From assembly GCA_015680905.1 (NCBI GenBank), contig CM027377.1, positions 21,662,501 through 21,726,500 on the forward strand: a stretch of DNA of 64,000 bases. Direction: 5' to 3'. This document shows positions 22,333 through 33,020 of this stretch, one piece after another. The position numbers were made by a program, and so were the translations under genes. The notes below the pieces were generated by a model. The model was not told the origin of the DNA, made no database searches, and was given only the letters and a program-made list of their open reading frames with translations. Every line of letters starts with the position of its first letter. Positions within the stretch are counted from its first letter, which is position 1. Source of the stretch: Coptis chinensis (taxonomy: Eukaryota; Streptophyta; Magnoliopsida; Ranunculales; Ranunculaceae).

Positions 22333-22442
22333 TGTCCAACAAGAGTATGAACATTTATTGTTCATAGTCCAACAAGAGTATGAACACTGAATGTTCATAG
22401 TCCAACAAGAGTATGAACATTCATTGTTCATAGTCCAATGGC
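22333..22442. repeat. Palindromic 33-bp repeats, first cluster
   Basis: Three tandem units of 33 bp, each made of a 21-bp near-palindrome (8-bp arms TATGAACA and TGTTCATA around a 5-bp centre) plus a 12-bp spacer close to GTCCAACAAGAG. The centres differ (TTTAT, CTGAA, TTCAT). This cluster lies about 540 bp from the larger second cluster. Confidence 0.9.
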
Positions 22443-22984
22443 TACAAGGTATGAACACTAAAGCCTATTGATTTATTGTGAAATACCAAGGATTAATGGC
22501 TTTAAGGTTTGTTGATTCACACACAAGGAATACCAAACAATGGAAACAAGAGAAGTAACTCTTAATATTATTAACTCAAACTGAAACTGAAAACCCTAAT
22601 ACAGATTGACTACCAGCCTTTTATATAAGCGAAATACCCTAATTGCCACAAAACTCGAATTTTTCCAAAAATGGAAAGTTTTAGGATAACCACATATTAA
22701 GAAACTACTAATCAAAATATAACTAACCCAACTGACCAAATAAAAAACGGGCTCTCCTATCAAAAGATATAGCAAAAATAAAACTTTCCTAAAACGGCAA
22801 AAACATGATTTTGAAGGCCTAAACGATGGATTTAGGGCCCAAGAGGGTGGTGCCCACGGCATAGCGGTGGGTTATGCTTATTTTGACGTTTCCAATCAAA
22901 TATGGTCGCGTCCTTGTCTTTCCGACTTTGTTACCCGCTTTTCCAGTTCATTGACGTATGCCAACTTCATTGACATATGCATTA
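22443..22984. other. Spacer between the two palindrome clusters
   Basis: No coding motif seen; the open frame 22862-22596 (-) has none. Near 22950-23000 and 23150-23215 a separate short repeat recurs, CCAAGTTCATTGACATA with a CATATGC-type tail. Confidence 0.4.
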
Positions 22985-23365
22985 TATGCCAAGTTCATTG
23001 ACTATGAACACTAAATGTTCATAATCTAACAAGAGTATGAACATTCAGTGTTCATAGTCCACTAGGAGTATAAACACTGAATGTTTATAGTCCAACAAGA
23101 GTATGAACATTCAGTGTTCATAGCCCACTAGGAGTATGAACACTGAATGCCAAGTTCATTGACATACATATCATATACCAAGTTCATTGACATACGCATC
23201 ATATGCCAAGTTCATTGACTATGAACACTGAATGTTCATAGTCCAACAAGAGTATGAACATTCAGTGTTCATAGTCCAAACACTGAATGTTCATAGTTCA
23301 ACAAGAGTATGAACATTCAGTGTTCATAGTCTACTAGGAGTATGAACACTGAATGTTCATGGGTC
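22985..23365. repeat. Alternating palindrome array, second cluster
   Basis: About nine 21-bp palindromes with arms TATGAACA/TGTTCATA. The asymmetric centre alternates between CTGAA and its complement TTCAG, so neighbouring units alternate in orientation. Two spacer types also alternate (GTCCAACAAGAG and GTCCACTAGGAG), giving a roughly 66-bp higher-order unit. The block is split by copies of CCAAGTTCATTGACATA. The array overlaps the last codons of the second ORF. Confidence 0.9.
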
Positions 23366-23757
23366 AATTTGAGATACCCCCCTGTTATCTCTTCGACCTC
23401 ATTACCTTCACATACTACTTCAAACACTTCACCATCCCCAATTGAAAATCTTTTAGGAGGCACAACAACAAATTCCACAAATAAAATAAAAAATCTAGTA
23501 TCATCAACATCAGAATCCTTCACAAACATTATACAATCACTATCATTCTTTATAGTTAGTCTATCCCCATTTAAGCAATATATTGAGTCACCACCAATCT
23601 CAAGTTCATAACGAAATGGGTTCGGGACAAGCATAAGAATCAATGCATTCAATCGAACCAAGCACAAATTTTTTGCATCAACATTAAAAATGCAATAATC
23701 ATACCCATTAATATAATCTTTAGCAGTAGTCACAATAATCAATGAATTTTCCCCCAT
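23317..23757 (-). CDS. MULE-B second ORF, possible PB1-like MULE N-terminal domain
   Basis: A 146-codon open frame, ATG at 23757. It carries LVPNPFRYELEIGG, GDRLTIKNDSDCIMFV and FFILFVEFVVVPP. The pattern of a short folded domain ending in I-x-N-D-x-D-x-x-x-F resembles the N-terminal accessory domain of plant MULE transposases, but similarity is loose. It lies downstream of the transposase on the same strand, about 360 bp past that gene's stop. The last 15 or so residues are encoded by the palindrome array, so the natural C-terminus may have been elsewhere. No internal stop. It could be a separate MULE accessory protein or a displaced N-terminal exon. Confidence 0.45.
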   Translation of the reverse strand: MGENSLIIVTTAKDYINGYDYCIFNVDAKNLCLVRLNALILMLVPNPFRYELEIGGDSIYCLNGDRLTIKNDSDCIMFVKDSDVDDTRFFILFVEFVVVPPKRFSIGDGEVFEVVCEGNEVEEITGGYLKLTHEHSVFILLVDYEH

Positions 23758-24113
23758 GGTGCACCCTCATTTGTATCTTGGGCAATGGAGTTTCAACAAT
23801 TCAATTCAACTCAAAGATCTAGTTTATCATTTCCCATCTCAATCATAATTAAAACAAACATCCACATCACAAGTTCAAAAGAAAACAAGATAAATATACT
23901 ATGAACGAAAACTATTTCTATCTACTCTCTTAATAATCATTATCCTTAACTCTGCTTGCATCAGTATCCTTAACTCTGACAAAACTCAAAACTCTGACAC
24001 CCTTAACTCCTCGATGTAACTCAAAACTCGACGGACCTCAAACTTGCATCAGTATCCTTAATAATAGACCACGAAAACGCAATCAATAACCAAAAATACT
24101 TACATTTCATTGA
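23758..24113. other. Spacer between MULE-B genes
   Basis: About 360 bp of AT-rich sequence with a locally repeated string close to CCTTAACTCTG and ACTCAAAACTC (about 23940-24060). No coding motif. It probably holds the 3' UTR of the transposase and the leader of the second ORF. Confidence 0.4.
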
Positions 24114-26372
24114 TTACGTATTCTTTTTCTTTGGACAATTTCTCGAGTCATGGTTAACAATCTTTCCACAGTTTTTACACATTCTTCCTAGATTGTTTAG
24201 GGCTATCTCCCTAGGGGATTTAAATCTCTCTGTGTTCTTATTTCTCCCTTTTGTTTGAGAAATGTTAGGATTCAAAATCAATATCTGAAATAAAGATTTG
24301 AAAGTCAGAATGAAATAAATATTAATATCAAATTAAACATTAAAATCAATTAACCTGTGAGGTATCAATCAAAGGCTCTTCATTATCTGTGACTCCTTCG
24401 GAAGTTTCATTCAACTTTGAAACTCCAATAGCCATTTCACCCATCTTTTCTATAAAATATGAATAAGCCTGAACAGTATTCCCTGCATCGTAAGCCATTT
24501 GAGAAGCAACCTTGATACAATGAGCCACTCTTAAAGGTTCATGGTTTTCATGGTCGACCACTAATCCAGTATCAAACTCCACTTTATATGTGTTTGACTT
24601 TTGCATCCACCGCTTCAAAAGAAAATGCCTTGGAATCTCTTCGATCTCGTAACGCTGAAAAAGCTTTAACATATGACCACAAAGTAACCCCATAACTGAT
24701 AATGCTTACATTCACAGTCTCCCTCTAAGGTTCTTCTATTGAAACTCACTTTCCAAACGTACTTCTTCTGCGGGTCTCTGAATTTCACCATGTAGCTTCC
24801 GGTTATATTGTTGACAATCTCGTCCCCATCAAATTTGTACTCTGTCTTTGCCTTCTCTAATTGCTCCTTAAATTTATTGAATGGATTAATTGTATAGACC
24901 TTCGCAGCATGCATAAGGAGAAAAACATATTTAGGCACAATTCGTGAACTATGCTCGGTGTGGTAATAAAAATCTATTTCATTCCTAGCAATCAAAGCCA
25001 AAGACCTCTCATTACCATGTACAAACTCCATCAGCCTAGTTGTCGAATTTACGAATTGGTCATAATGAGAATTCATCGATTCACTTCTCCCAGTCGTATG
25101 CATACTAGCAAAAAATGTGTCACTGAGATAACAAGGCACCCATTTCTCCCGTATATTATACATTTCTGTCAACCAAGGATTTTCAGACAACTCATTATTC
25201 TTTATTATTGTACACCATCTTCTTTCAAAATCACTAATGCTATACGAGAAAGAAATAATGTTCTTCAAGTCAGTTACCAGTGTCTCAATTTTAGTAAATG
25301 ACAGCTTCTCTTGAAATTTTTGCATAATATGCCAAAGATAGTAACGATGACGAATATCAGGGAACACTTTGGCAATAGCTGCAGTCATCGCTCTATCATG
25401 GTCAGTGATGATTGCCGTTGGTGCACGACCACCCATGGCTGTAAGCTAGACCTTAAACAACCATATGAATGTATCTTCTGCCTCATCAAGTAACAATGTG
25501 CAACCAAACTGAATTGACTGCATATGATGGTTGACTCCAGTAAAAGGGGCAAACTGCATAGAGTATGCATTGGTACGATATGTGGTATCAAAAGAGACAA
25601 CATCCCCAAAATACTCATACTGCACTCGAGACCTCCCATCAACCCAAAAAAAATTTACTGCAGTCTCATTTTGATCTAGATCAATGGCGTAGTAGAACTG
25701 GGGATTCTCTACACTCTTCTACATAAAATAGTTAAGCACGACAGTTGCATCACCTTTTTTAGGAATTTTTCTGGTCGAACCATAATGATGGTTCCAGCAA
25801 TCCCTCTTTGTAAACCTAAGTTCTTCCCCATTAAAAACAACTGCAACTTTGCCGACTGGTAAACCATTTTCACCAAAAATTTCAGTCAACCTCTTCGCCG
25901 CTTCAGGCATATTTTTGTTTGATCTCATACAATTTCTCTTTACTGGACTAACCAAACCGTGGCTATGGTCATTTTCAGCGCAACTTACATAGTATATATC
26001 TTCATATTTTGTTTTCGTAACACGCATTCTAGCGGGGCAACTACACCTGATAGTGCTAGTATTTCTAGAAACACCCACTTCTCCCACTTCTCTCTTGTTA
26101 TGGTGCCCTTCACGAGAGCAAACCATTAAACAGCCCGTAGCCAAATCCACACCGCTTTTTTTCCGATCCGTCGACCGAACACGAGTCTCAAATCCCTCTT
26201 GTTGACCATATTGTTTGTAGTATGTCTTTGCGTCGTCAACACTACTAAAAACCATACCTACAAACGGAGCAACTAGTTTATGTATTTCTCTATCCGGGGA
26301 TTTATTGGAAGAAGACCCAACAACTACGTCTTCTTCTATACTGATAGCTATATTTTCTGCCATTGACTCCAT
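24114..26372 (-). pseudogene. FAR1/FHY3-like MULE transposase, inactivated
   Basis: ATG at 26372. A FAR1 DNA-binding domain spans about residues 38-170 (FVGMVFSSVDDAKTYYKQYG, then STIRCSCPARMRVTK). The MULE catalytic core follows, with YFGDVVSFDTTYRTNAYSMQ (first Asp) and PTAIITDHDRAMTAAIAKVF (second Asp), WHIMQKF and a SWIM zinc finger (CECKHYQLWG, then CGHMLK). A last exon after an intron (about 24342-24285) holds a C-terminal knuckle CKNCGKIVNHDSRNC and ends at TAA 24114. Breaks: TAG at 25719-25721, TAG at 25446-25448 where the family has Trp (FKVWLTAM), and a frameshift inside the SWIM motif near 24700. Such transposases are the ancestors of the FHY3/FAR1 light-signalling factors. This copy belongs to MULE-B, being inside its TIRs, and is not a host factor. 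Confidence 0.9.
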
Positions 26373-26559
26373 TATACACGTATTTCGGTTTGATTAAATT
26401 ATTTAATTAAAAGATTCAAATGTAAAATCAATTATTCACAAAGCTCTGTTAAAGTTGATTTTTAGAATTTCAATTTTCGGTTTGATTTTGGGTTTGGGTT
26501 TAATTTTGGGTTTGATTTTTGGGTTTGATTTCAGTAGTGGAGGAGAGAGTGAGAGCGCG

Positions 26560-26802
26560 CGAGAAGGTAAAAGTTTGTTTTGGGTTCGGTTTAATTTTGA
26601 TTTTTGATAGTTAAAATGTAAATTTTTGGTTTTTGAAGAGAGAGAGAGAAGGTAAGGGTTTTGATCGCAAAATAGAAATGAAAATTGGGAGAGAAAGAAA
26701 GTAATTTACCGAAATACCCCTGCTCTATTTAGTTAATGCAATATTTGGGTCTTTGATTTCTAATTTAAATTAGGTGATCCAACGGTGAGTTTCAGCTGTA
26801 AG
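26560..26802 (-). repeat. MULE-B right terminal inverted repeat
   Basis: Inverted counterpart of 21024-21265, with TTTTGATCGCAAAATAGAAA and TGATCCAACGGTGAGTTTCA. It continues past the matching region as TTTGTTGTTAGATTTTCGGC, which partly repeats the internal ACAGCCGAAA motif. The (GA)n tract at 26637-26652 is the partner of the left CT tract. Confidence 0.88.
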
Positions 26803-26884
26803 TTTGTTGTTAGATTTTCGGCTGTCAACCTATCCGACCCGTATATATGTGGGGGGGGGGGGGTTCAGTGAAAAAAGATAGTAA

Positions 26885-27550
26885 AGGTGTCAATGGGTAC
26901 CTGTTTAACCGGAATCGGAACCGAACCCACATAAAAAATCATGGTTACGATTCCTAATTTTAGGAACCATTTAAAAATGGGTACAAAAAAACCCGAACCA
27001 TATAGAACCGTAACTGAATGATTTTTTAAACAAAAGAACCAGACCATAACCAGAACTGAATGTAATCGTACTTTTAACATAAAAAATATCTAAATAAAGT
27101 ATATAAAAATTCAAAACGTTCATTTATATATTACTAAATTCTAATTTTTTAGTGTAATATGTATTTTTCATGGTATTTAATATTATAAATAATATATAAA
27201 TATAGCTTACAACCTTAAATATATAGTTTTACTTAACTTTATTATTGAATGACATAATTACTTATATCAATATTTAAAAAATCGACTCGTTCATGTGATA
27301 TTTTTGTGTTTTTATTAGTACACCATTTTTAATAAGACTAATAAAAATGTGTGTAAATAGTGAATCTCTTAATTAAGAATTGAAATGAAGAACCGGAACT
27401 GGAAATACCCACTAGGAACCAGTGGTTATGGTAAGGTTCCACAATTTTAAGAATCGTGAAGAACCGAAACTAGAACTGGAACCGCAAAATTAAATGGTTC
27501 TTGGTTCTTACAACACTAAGAACCGGACCAGAACCAAACCGTTGGCTACC
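26885..27550. repeat. Possible hAT-like MITE
   Basis: The left edge reads GGTGTCAATGGGTACC and the right edge, on the other strand, GGGTAGCCAACGGTTTGG, loosely alike. Just inside each edge are many copies of GGAACCG/GAACCAGAACC-type words in opposite orientation, so the sequence could fold on itself over long arms. The middle (27080-27360) is very AT-rich. There is no coding capacity. No clean 8-bp target duplication was found, so the class is tentative. A G14 run lies just left at 26850-26863. Confidence 0.45.
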
Positions 27551-28584
27551 CCACTTGATATGGATGATGAAGAAAATTATAATAGTAGAGAAATATATCT
27601 ACCATTTCAATCGGATACAATATTTACGGTGGCTAATACATAAAAGTAGAAAAGAACGAGAGATAACGACCACAAAAAATATAGTATCAAATAGTAAATG
27701 CGAAATAGGACATAAACAATTCTAGACATAAGCAATGAGTAAATACCACGAAAATAACACAACGGACATTCTCTGTGTCTCTCTATTATTTTCATTTCTT
27801 TCTGTTTGTGTTATTTCTTTGTCCTAATATTGGAATTTAAATGATATTTTGGGACAATGAAATGAATAAATAAATAAGCGTGAAGATTACATAACATAAG
27901 TACTCAAAAACCTAGTAGAAAAGGAAGAATTATATCTTTCTTATCGGCATCATCATTTGCATATATCGATATGGTATTCGAAGTCGAAAAACTATAATTT
28001 ATTGTCTTGTGGCCTTTCTAGCTCCAAGAAAAAACAAAAACAATGGATGATACAATTTGGACCCACGAAGTTGGCCTTTTTTATGTGACTATGTTATGCG
28101 TTGCCCAAATCAATACCATTGAGAGTTCAGCAGAATAAAGAGAAATAGACTTGAGATTGCACATAATAACGATACATATAGTTGAGATTTTACGTGGTTC
28201 GGCATAGTTATTGTCCACGTCCACAAGGGTTAAGTTTGATCTTTATTAATGGAGTTGTGATGATGGTGATTACAATGATTTGAGTGTGTACAGAATGAGT
28301 TTATAGTCTACTCCATTCCATTTACCTCCCCCCCACCCCCAAATACACAAAAAAAAAACATGGTCAACTCAAGTTGACTTTTTTTTTTTTTGTACTTAGG
28401 GGGAAGACCCTAATTTCCCCATCTAGTAAGGGGGAAATCCTAATTGGCTTATCTAAGGGGGAGGGGGTAATACTAGTTAACCCTACATATAAAGGCATTG
28501 GAAGCCATTAAAGGGTGTGAAAGAGAAAGTAGAGATAGTCCCCTAGAGAGTGTGGAGAAGTCTTCTTTATAGTTGTGATTGATG
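27551..28584. other. Repeat-derived flank left of the Athila element
   Basis: No gene. The piece 28385-28465 recurs inverted at about 63785-63880. A short string TTTTACGTGGTTCGGC near 28190 is of a kind often seen at plant retroelement ends. The sequence up to 28584 is the insertion target of the large retrotransposon. Confidence 0.4.
28385..28465 (+). repeat. Dispersed repeat, inverted copy at 63.8 kb
   Basis: TTGTACTTAGGGGGAAGACC and CCCCATCTAGTAAGG, followed by CCTAATTGGCTTATCTA. The reverse complement of the same words is found at about 63785-63880 with few differences, also bordered by a poly(T/A) run. The family is unknown. Confidence 0.8.
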
Positions 28585-28589
28585 AAGCC

Positions 28590-30125
28590 TGATCTCTACA
28601 CTTCTAAGGTCTAAAGATACGAATAACTCGATTCCGTTCGGTGTAGATTTCAAGTCCTTACTCACGTGATCGTGCGTTTTGCTCGAGTAGGAATTCGAAC
28701 CAACCTAAATACTAGGACAACCTACAACTTGTATTTGCTCTTAGGGAACTAGTGAGTAAGTTTTATTTTTAAATAACAAATATGGTTGGTTATACTAAAA
28801 CTACTTAGTTTTCTTCTAAATTTTTTTAGTTTACTTAACATGCACACTAATATAAAGTGAAAATCAATTATTAGAAAGGTGTGGAGAGTTAGTTCTCCTC
28901 ATGTGAAGACAATCTCTATTGTTAACTCTAGATTGTTGCATCTTAATCTTCCTAGAACTAATAGACAAATCCTAACAAGATTATTTTAATCCCTAACAAT
29001 ATGACTCATCTCTAAGATCATATTGCTAGCATGTGCAACCAAAACAATGACTTATCACTAAGATCATCATCTTGATTCCTAACTAGACTCTACACCAACT
29101 ACCATTTGTGGATAGGATGTAAGTCTAGTTGTTTTCCTAAACAACTAACTAGAAAATCAATACAAAAGGATTCCTCACATGAGCATCACTAACCCTCCAC
29201 AAAGAGAGGGTTTTAGCTCATGATCCTTGGGATTAAAATGAAAGTTACAAGAAAGATATGTAAAAGAGAGAGTGAAAGAAGAAAGGAATACAAAATGTAA
29301 CAACTAATTACCTAAGGAAAATAGAAGTTTTTAGTAAGAACCAGAAAGTGTTGTCCACCATTAAAATGTTGCAAGCTTTTCTTACAACTCCTACTAAAAA
29401 CTAAAAACTAAAGACAAGTCAAATGAAAATGAACAAAAGTCCTTTTGGAAGTAAATGCTCCCTTTTACATAAGAGAGCTTTCTTTCTCTTCTCCCACGTG
29501 AAACACTCCCCCCTCATTTACTTTTCTCTTATCCAAAACTAAACCCCCCTTTAACACCTTTCATTTTCTAGATAATCATCACCTAAATCCAACCAACTTC
29601 ATTAATTTCATGCAAGGTGTCAAATTTGCACCAATTATTTACACAAATTATTTTGTCTTGTATGATGACTCATCAAATCTTGCGGGGCCGCATGGTGGGT
29701 CTATGTGTTGTGTCCAGTGGTGGTCCGATCGTTTGGAATTTTTACAACTTCCTACCAATGCGTAGAGTTTGTCGCACTGATCGTCTGAGCAGCTCCCTTG
29801 TCGCATTCGGAGTCCTGGTTCAAGAGATATGAGCTTCGGCAGTTTGGTGCTCCTGTGCACATAATCCCGTTTCTGACTGGATTATGTACTTTTTTAGTCT
29901 TTGGGCTTTAGTCCGGATTTGTTGGGTTTCACATGGGCTTGATTGGAAGGCTTATGTATAATCCCTATTCCGTGCTTAAATGCTGGCTTTATAATTATTT
30001 TTACATTAGTTGCTCCAACCTGCAAAAAGCACGAAGATGCGATTATTTCATGATTATTAAGCACAAAATTGACCAAAATGTTACATCTCTACGGGGTTTT
30101 ATAATACAGTTTTGGGTGCTTATCA
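28590..30125 (-). repeat. Athila-like 3' LTR
   Basis: A 1.54-kb direct repeat of 52918-54459 with scattered substitutions and small indels. It starts TGATCTCTACACTTCTAAGG on the plus strand and ends GGGTGCTTATCA. Read on the minus strand it begins TGATAAGCACCC, a start typical of plant Athila/Tat LTRs. No coding sequence inside. Confidence 0.92.
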
Positions 30126-30160
30126 CACCACTCTCAAACAGCACTTTGCTTGTCCTCAAG
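30126..30160 (-). other. Polypurine-tract region of the Athila-like element
   Basis: On the minus strand it reads CTTGAGGACAAGCAAAG followed by TGCTGTTTGAGAGTGGTG, directly before the LTR. The phrase CTTGAGGACAAGC close to a purine-rich stretch is characteristic of the 3' end of plant Athila-like elements. The tract itself is eroded. Confidence 0.7.
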
Positions 30161-31128
30161 CAAAGAAGAGACATTAAAACATATAAGTGGCCAAAACTGT
30201 GTATTTTAAGCTAAGTCTCGTTTCAGAGAAATCGCGGTTGCATTGACCGTATCGTGAATGCCTTTAAACCACTAGGAATTCCCTAGTGGACGAGTTATAG
30301 CCTCATGAGAGTTTTCCAGAGAAGATACTCACAAACTTTATTTATACTACAATGACTCAGTAACAAAAGTTTGTTTCCTGAATTAATCTCAGATATCTAT
30401 ACATCTCCCTAGCGGTGAACGAGGATTAATTCCTTTGAAACTCAAGTTAATAAGCATACAATAATTAAGACATCTACATATGAACAGGCATGTAGTGATC
30501 TTTACATTGAAATGCACAAGCAGGGCCGTTTCTGGATCCTTTGGAGAACGTACCTAAATGGGTTCTCACAGGTATGTGTCGAAACACAAATTCGCTCATA
30601 ATTTTTTCACTCAAGTTTCGTTAACTCCAGTGTGCAGTGGGAACACGTTTCCTCACATACTCAATGACAATCAGAAGAGCCGAGGTCAATCAATCACATA
30701 TACTACTTACTATCACACCATTATACTCCTGATTGAGCTAGAAGTCTTTATTAGGTATTAGGGGGCTTAGGCGGTGGTGTAAAAGAAAATGGAAATGGAA
30801 AATAAAAAATGACAAGTATGAGAAAATAAGGTCTTCAAGATATTTATACTAGATAAATCCTTATTTTCTTTTCCTGCTTTTACCTGAGTTTTCCTACTTT
30901 GCTCTTAAGCCCTTATACTTATTTCATTTTTTTTTAAAGGCTTAAGTAACATGATTCTATTTTATTTTATTTTTTCCTGAAGCAGGTAACTAACTTTTAT
31001 TTAGGACAAGTGTTTCTCTTTATTTTTCTACATTTCATCATATTTCTCATACTCATCACTTAGGTAGGTTCTTTTATGGTTAATAGATGGTAAGGAAATT
31101 TTTTTTTGGTAAAGGTGAAAGGTTTGAT
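30161..31128. other. Athila-like 3' non-coding region
   Basis: Between the polypurine tract and the nested CACTA-like element. No coding motif; open frames at 29933-30214 and 30558-30761 are not recognisable. It continues on the other side of the nested element at 37696. Confidence 0.45.
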
Positions 31129-31320
31129 ATCTACACCAAAAGGGTGATTTAGTAACGCACTTCTTTTTCACTTAGTAACGTTTTTTCACCATAACACACT
31201 TACTAACGTTTACAAAGCGTAACTATGTAAATTTTTCCGTTACTTAATTTCAGATAATTATCAGAATTAATTTTTCACGGTGAGCTAACACATTGATACC
31301 GTTAGAAAAAACAAATCACA
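31129..31320. repeat. CACTA-3 left TIR and subterminal repeats
   Basis: Recurring words TTAGTAACG, ACTAACGTTTACAAAGCGTA and CCGTTACTTA in both orientations within 200 bp of the terminus. They resemble the GTTGC/CGGTTA array of CACTA-2 with TAC in place of TGC. Confidence 0.65.
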
Positions 31321-31654
31321 AAAATAAAAGACAGTCCAAAACCGCACTCATCTCTCTCACTTTCTCACTTTCAGAGGGCCGAGATGTGGATAGCTCAAAC
31401 CTAGACAACCTGATCTAAAAAGAATTGATGGTAAGTTTTTTGTCTTCTTGTTCTCCTTCTTCTTCAATTCTTCTTCTTCTTCTTTTTTTAGGGTTTGGAA
31501 ATTTTAAATTTTTTTTTTTTCGCCCTTCCTCTTGGGTTTTTTTCGTTATTAGTAAATATTCTTCAATTCTTTTCATGACTTGTTGTCATTATTTGCGTTA
31601 GGTTTAATTGGATTTCAGATTTTTGTTTTAGAACGAGGTAGGGTTTTGTCAATG
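31321..31654 (+). promoter_or_regulatory. Leader-like sequence upstream of the CCCH gene piece
   Basis: CT-rich and TTC-rich tracts (31350-31490) followed by a T-rich stretch with a possible intron (GGTAAGTTTTTTG at 31429). This looks like a plant 5' leader or first intron, and may be the captured start of the zinc-finger gene. No TATA box was singled out. Confidence 0.3.
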
Positions 31655-33020
31655 GTACGCTCAACAATACCATATCGGCTTCTCCTGAGAGAACTTCTCA
31701 ATCTACTTTGGTAGATGCTCCACATGCTCTCTTACAGGTTGATGTTCTTGATCCTTAAACAAACTGTCAAGCATGTTTACCTACAAGGTCTCAATTGATG
31801 GCGAAGAGCAAGCTCATGATATATCAGCTGCTATTTCAGTTAAAACCCAAGGTTTTACTACCCAAGGAATACATAGTAACTTGACGAGTAAGCAGCAAAG
31901 AGACGTAAATGGGAATTCAGATTCGGCAGAAGCTAATGGCCTTACTAGTGGTAGCGCTGAACCAGCTAAAAGTGATGGGTTGAGCTCTCGACCATCTGGT
32001 TGGACTGCTGAAACACTAGGCTTGAATGCAGTGCGGTCTGGAAACTCATCACATGGTTCATTGAATGGTTGGTATTCTTGGTCCTCGAACAAAATCTGGA
32101 GCATGTTTACCTCCAAGGTCTCAATTGGACGGCAAAAGTAGATCTCATGATGCGTCAGATATCATTTTGGTTGAAGCACAAGGCTTTTCTACTCCAGGAA
32201 TGGATAATAACTTAATGAGAACAGACAACCAGCAAATTGACTTAAACTTGAATTCAGATTTGGCAGATGCTAATGGCCTTCCTATGGATAGCAATGAACC
32301 AGTTAATGGTTTGAGCTCTAAATTGTCTGGTTCACCTGCAGAAACAGTAGACTTGAAAGCGGTGCGGTCTGGAAACTCATCACATGCTTGGGAGTCATTG
32401 AATGGTAATGACACTATGTCGGCCCCTCTGGAAAGGACTTCTCTGTCTACTCTGGAAGGTGCTTCACATGCTGTCTTAAAGGATGATGTTCTTGATGCTC
32501 AAACGAAGTCTGCAACATGTTTACCTACAACGTCTGAATTGGATGGCAGAAAGAAAGCTTGTGATGTGTCGGCTATCATTTCTGTCGAAACCCAAGGTTT
32601 TACTGCCCAAGGAATGCATAGTAACGTAACGAGAACATGCAACCAGCAAATTGACTTAAACGGAAATTCGCATTTGGAGGATGCTAATGGCCTTGCTGAT
32701 GGTAACATTGAACCCGCTAAAAGTGATGGTTTGAGCTCTGAACCATCTGGTTGGACTGCAGAAACACTAGAGTTGAAAGTGGTGTTTTCTGGAAACTCAT
32801 CACTTGATTGGGGATTATTGAATGGTAGTGATACTATGTTGGCTTGTCAAGAAAGGATCTCTAAATCTACTCTGGCAGATGCTTCACATGCTGTCTTACA
32901 GGATGTTCTTGATCCTCAAACAACGTCTGAAACATGTTTTCCTACAATGTCTGAATTCGATGGCGAAAAGAGTCGGGATATGTCGACAATCATTTCAGTT
33001 GAAATCCAAGGTTTTGCAGA
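31655..33020 (+). repeat. Direct tandem repeats of about 415 bp in the CCCH gene
   Basis: The marker phrase GCATGTTTACCTACAAGGTC or close variants recurs at about 31772, 32102, 32516 and 32934, giving spacings of about 331, 414 and 417 bp. The first unit is shortened by an internal deletion. The units differ by many substitutions, so the expansion is older than the insertion of the element, or has decayed since. Confidence 0.8.

Larger units (their letters stand above)
21024..26802 (-). mobile_element. MULE-B: FAR1-type Mutator-like element with long TIRs
   Basis: Long terminal inverted repeats of about 240 bp delimit the element: 21024-21265 is the inverted counterpart of about 26560-26802, sharing for example ACTCACCGTTGGATCACC and TTTCTATTTTGCGATCAAAA. 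The total is about 5.8 kb. It encodes a FAR1-like transposase (26372-24114, -) and a second ORF (23757-23317, -), and contains a palindromic repeat array. The right inverted repeat seems to run some 25 bp further out than the left one, and I could not find a 9-bp target duplication. The exact termini are therefore uncertain. It abuts the LINE RNase H domain. Confidence 0.87.

Noticed and set aside
22333-23365. Regular repeats with spacers, superficially CRISPR-like
   Set aside because: The spacers are only two alternating 12-bp sequences, not unique, and the setting is a plant MULE. It is a palindromic satellite-like array.
24114-26372. A host FHY3/FAR1 light-signalling gene
   Set aside because: It lies inside a pair of long inverted repeats and has stops and a frameshift, so it is a transposase gene.
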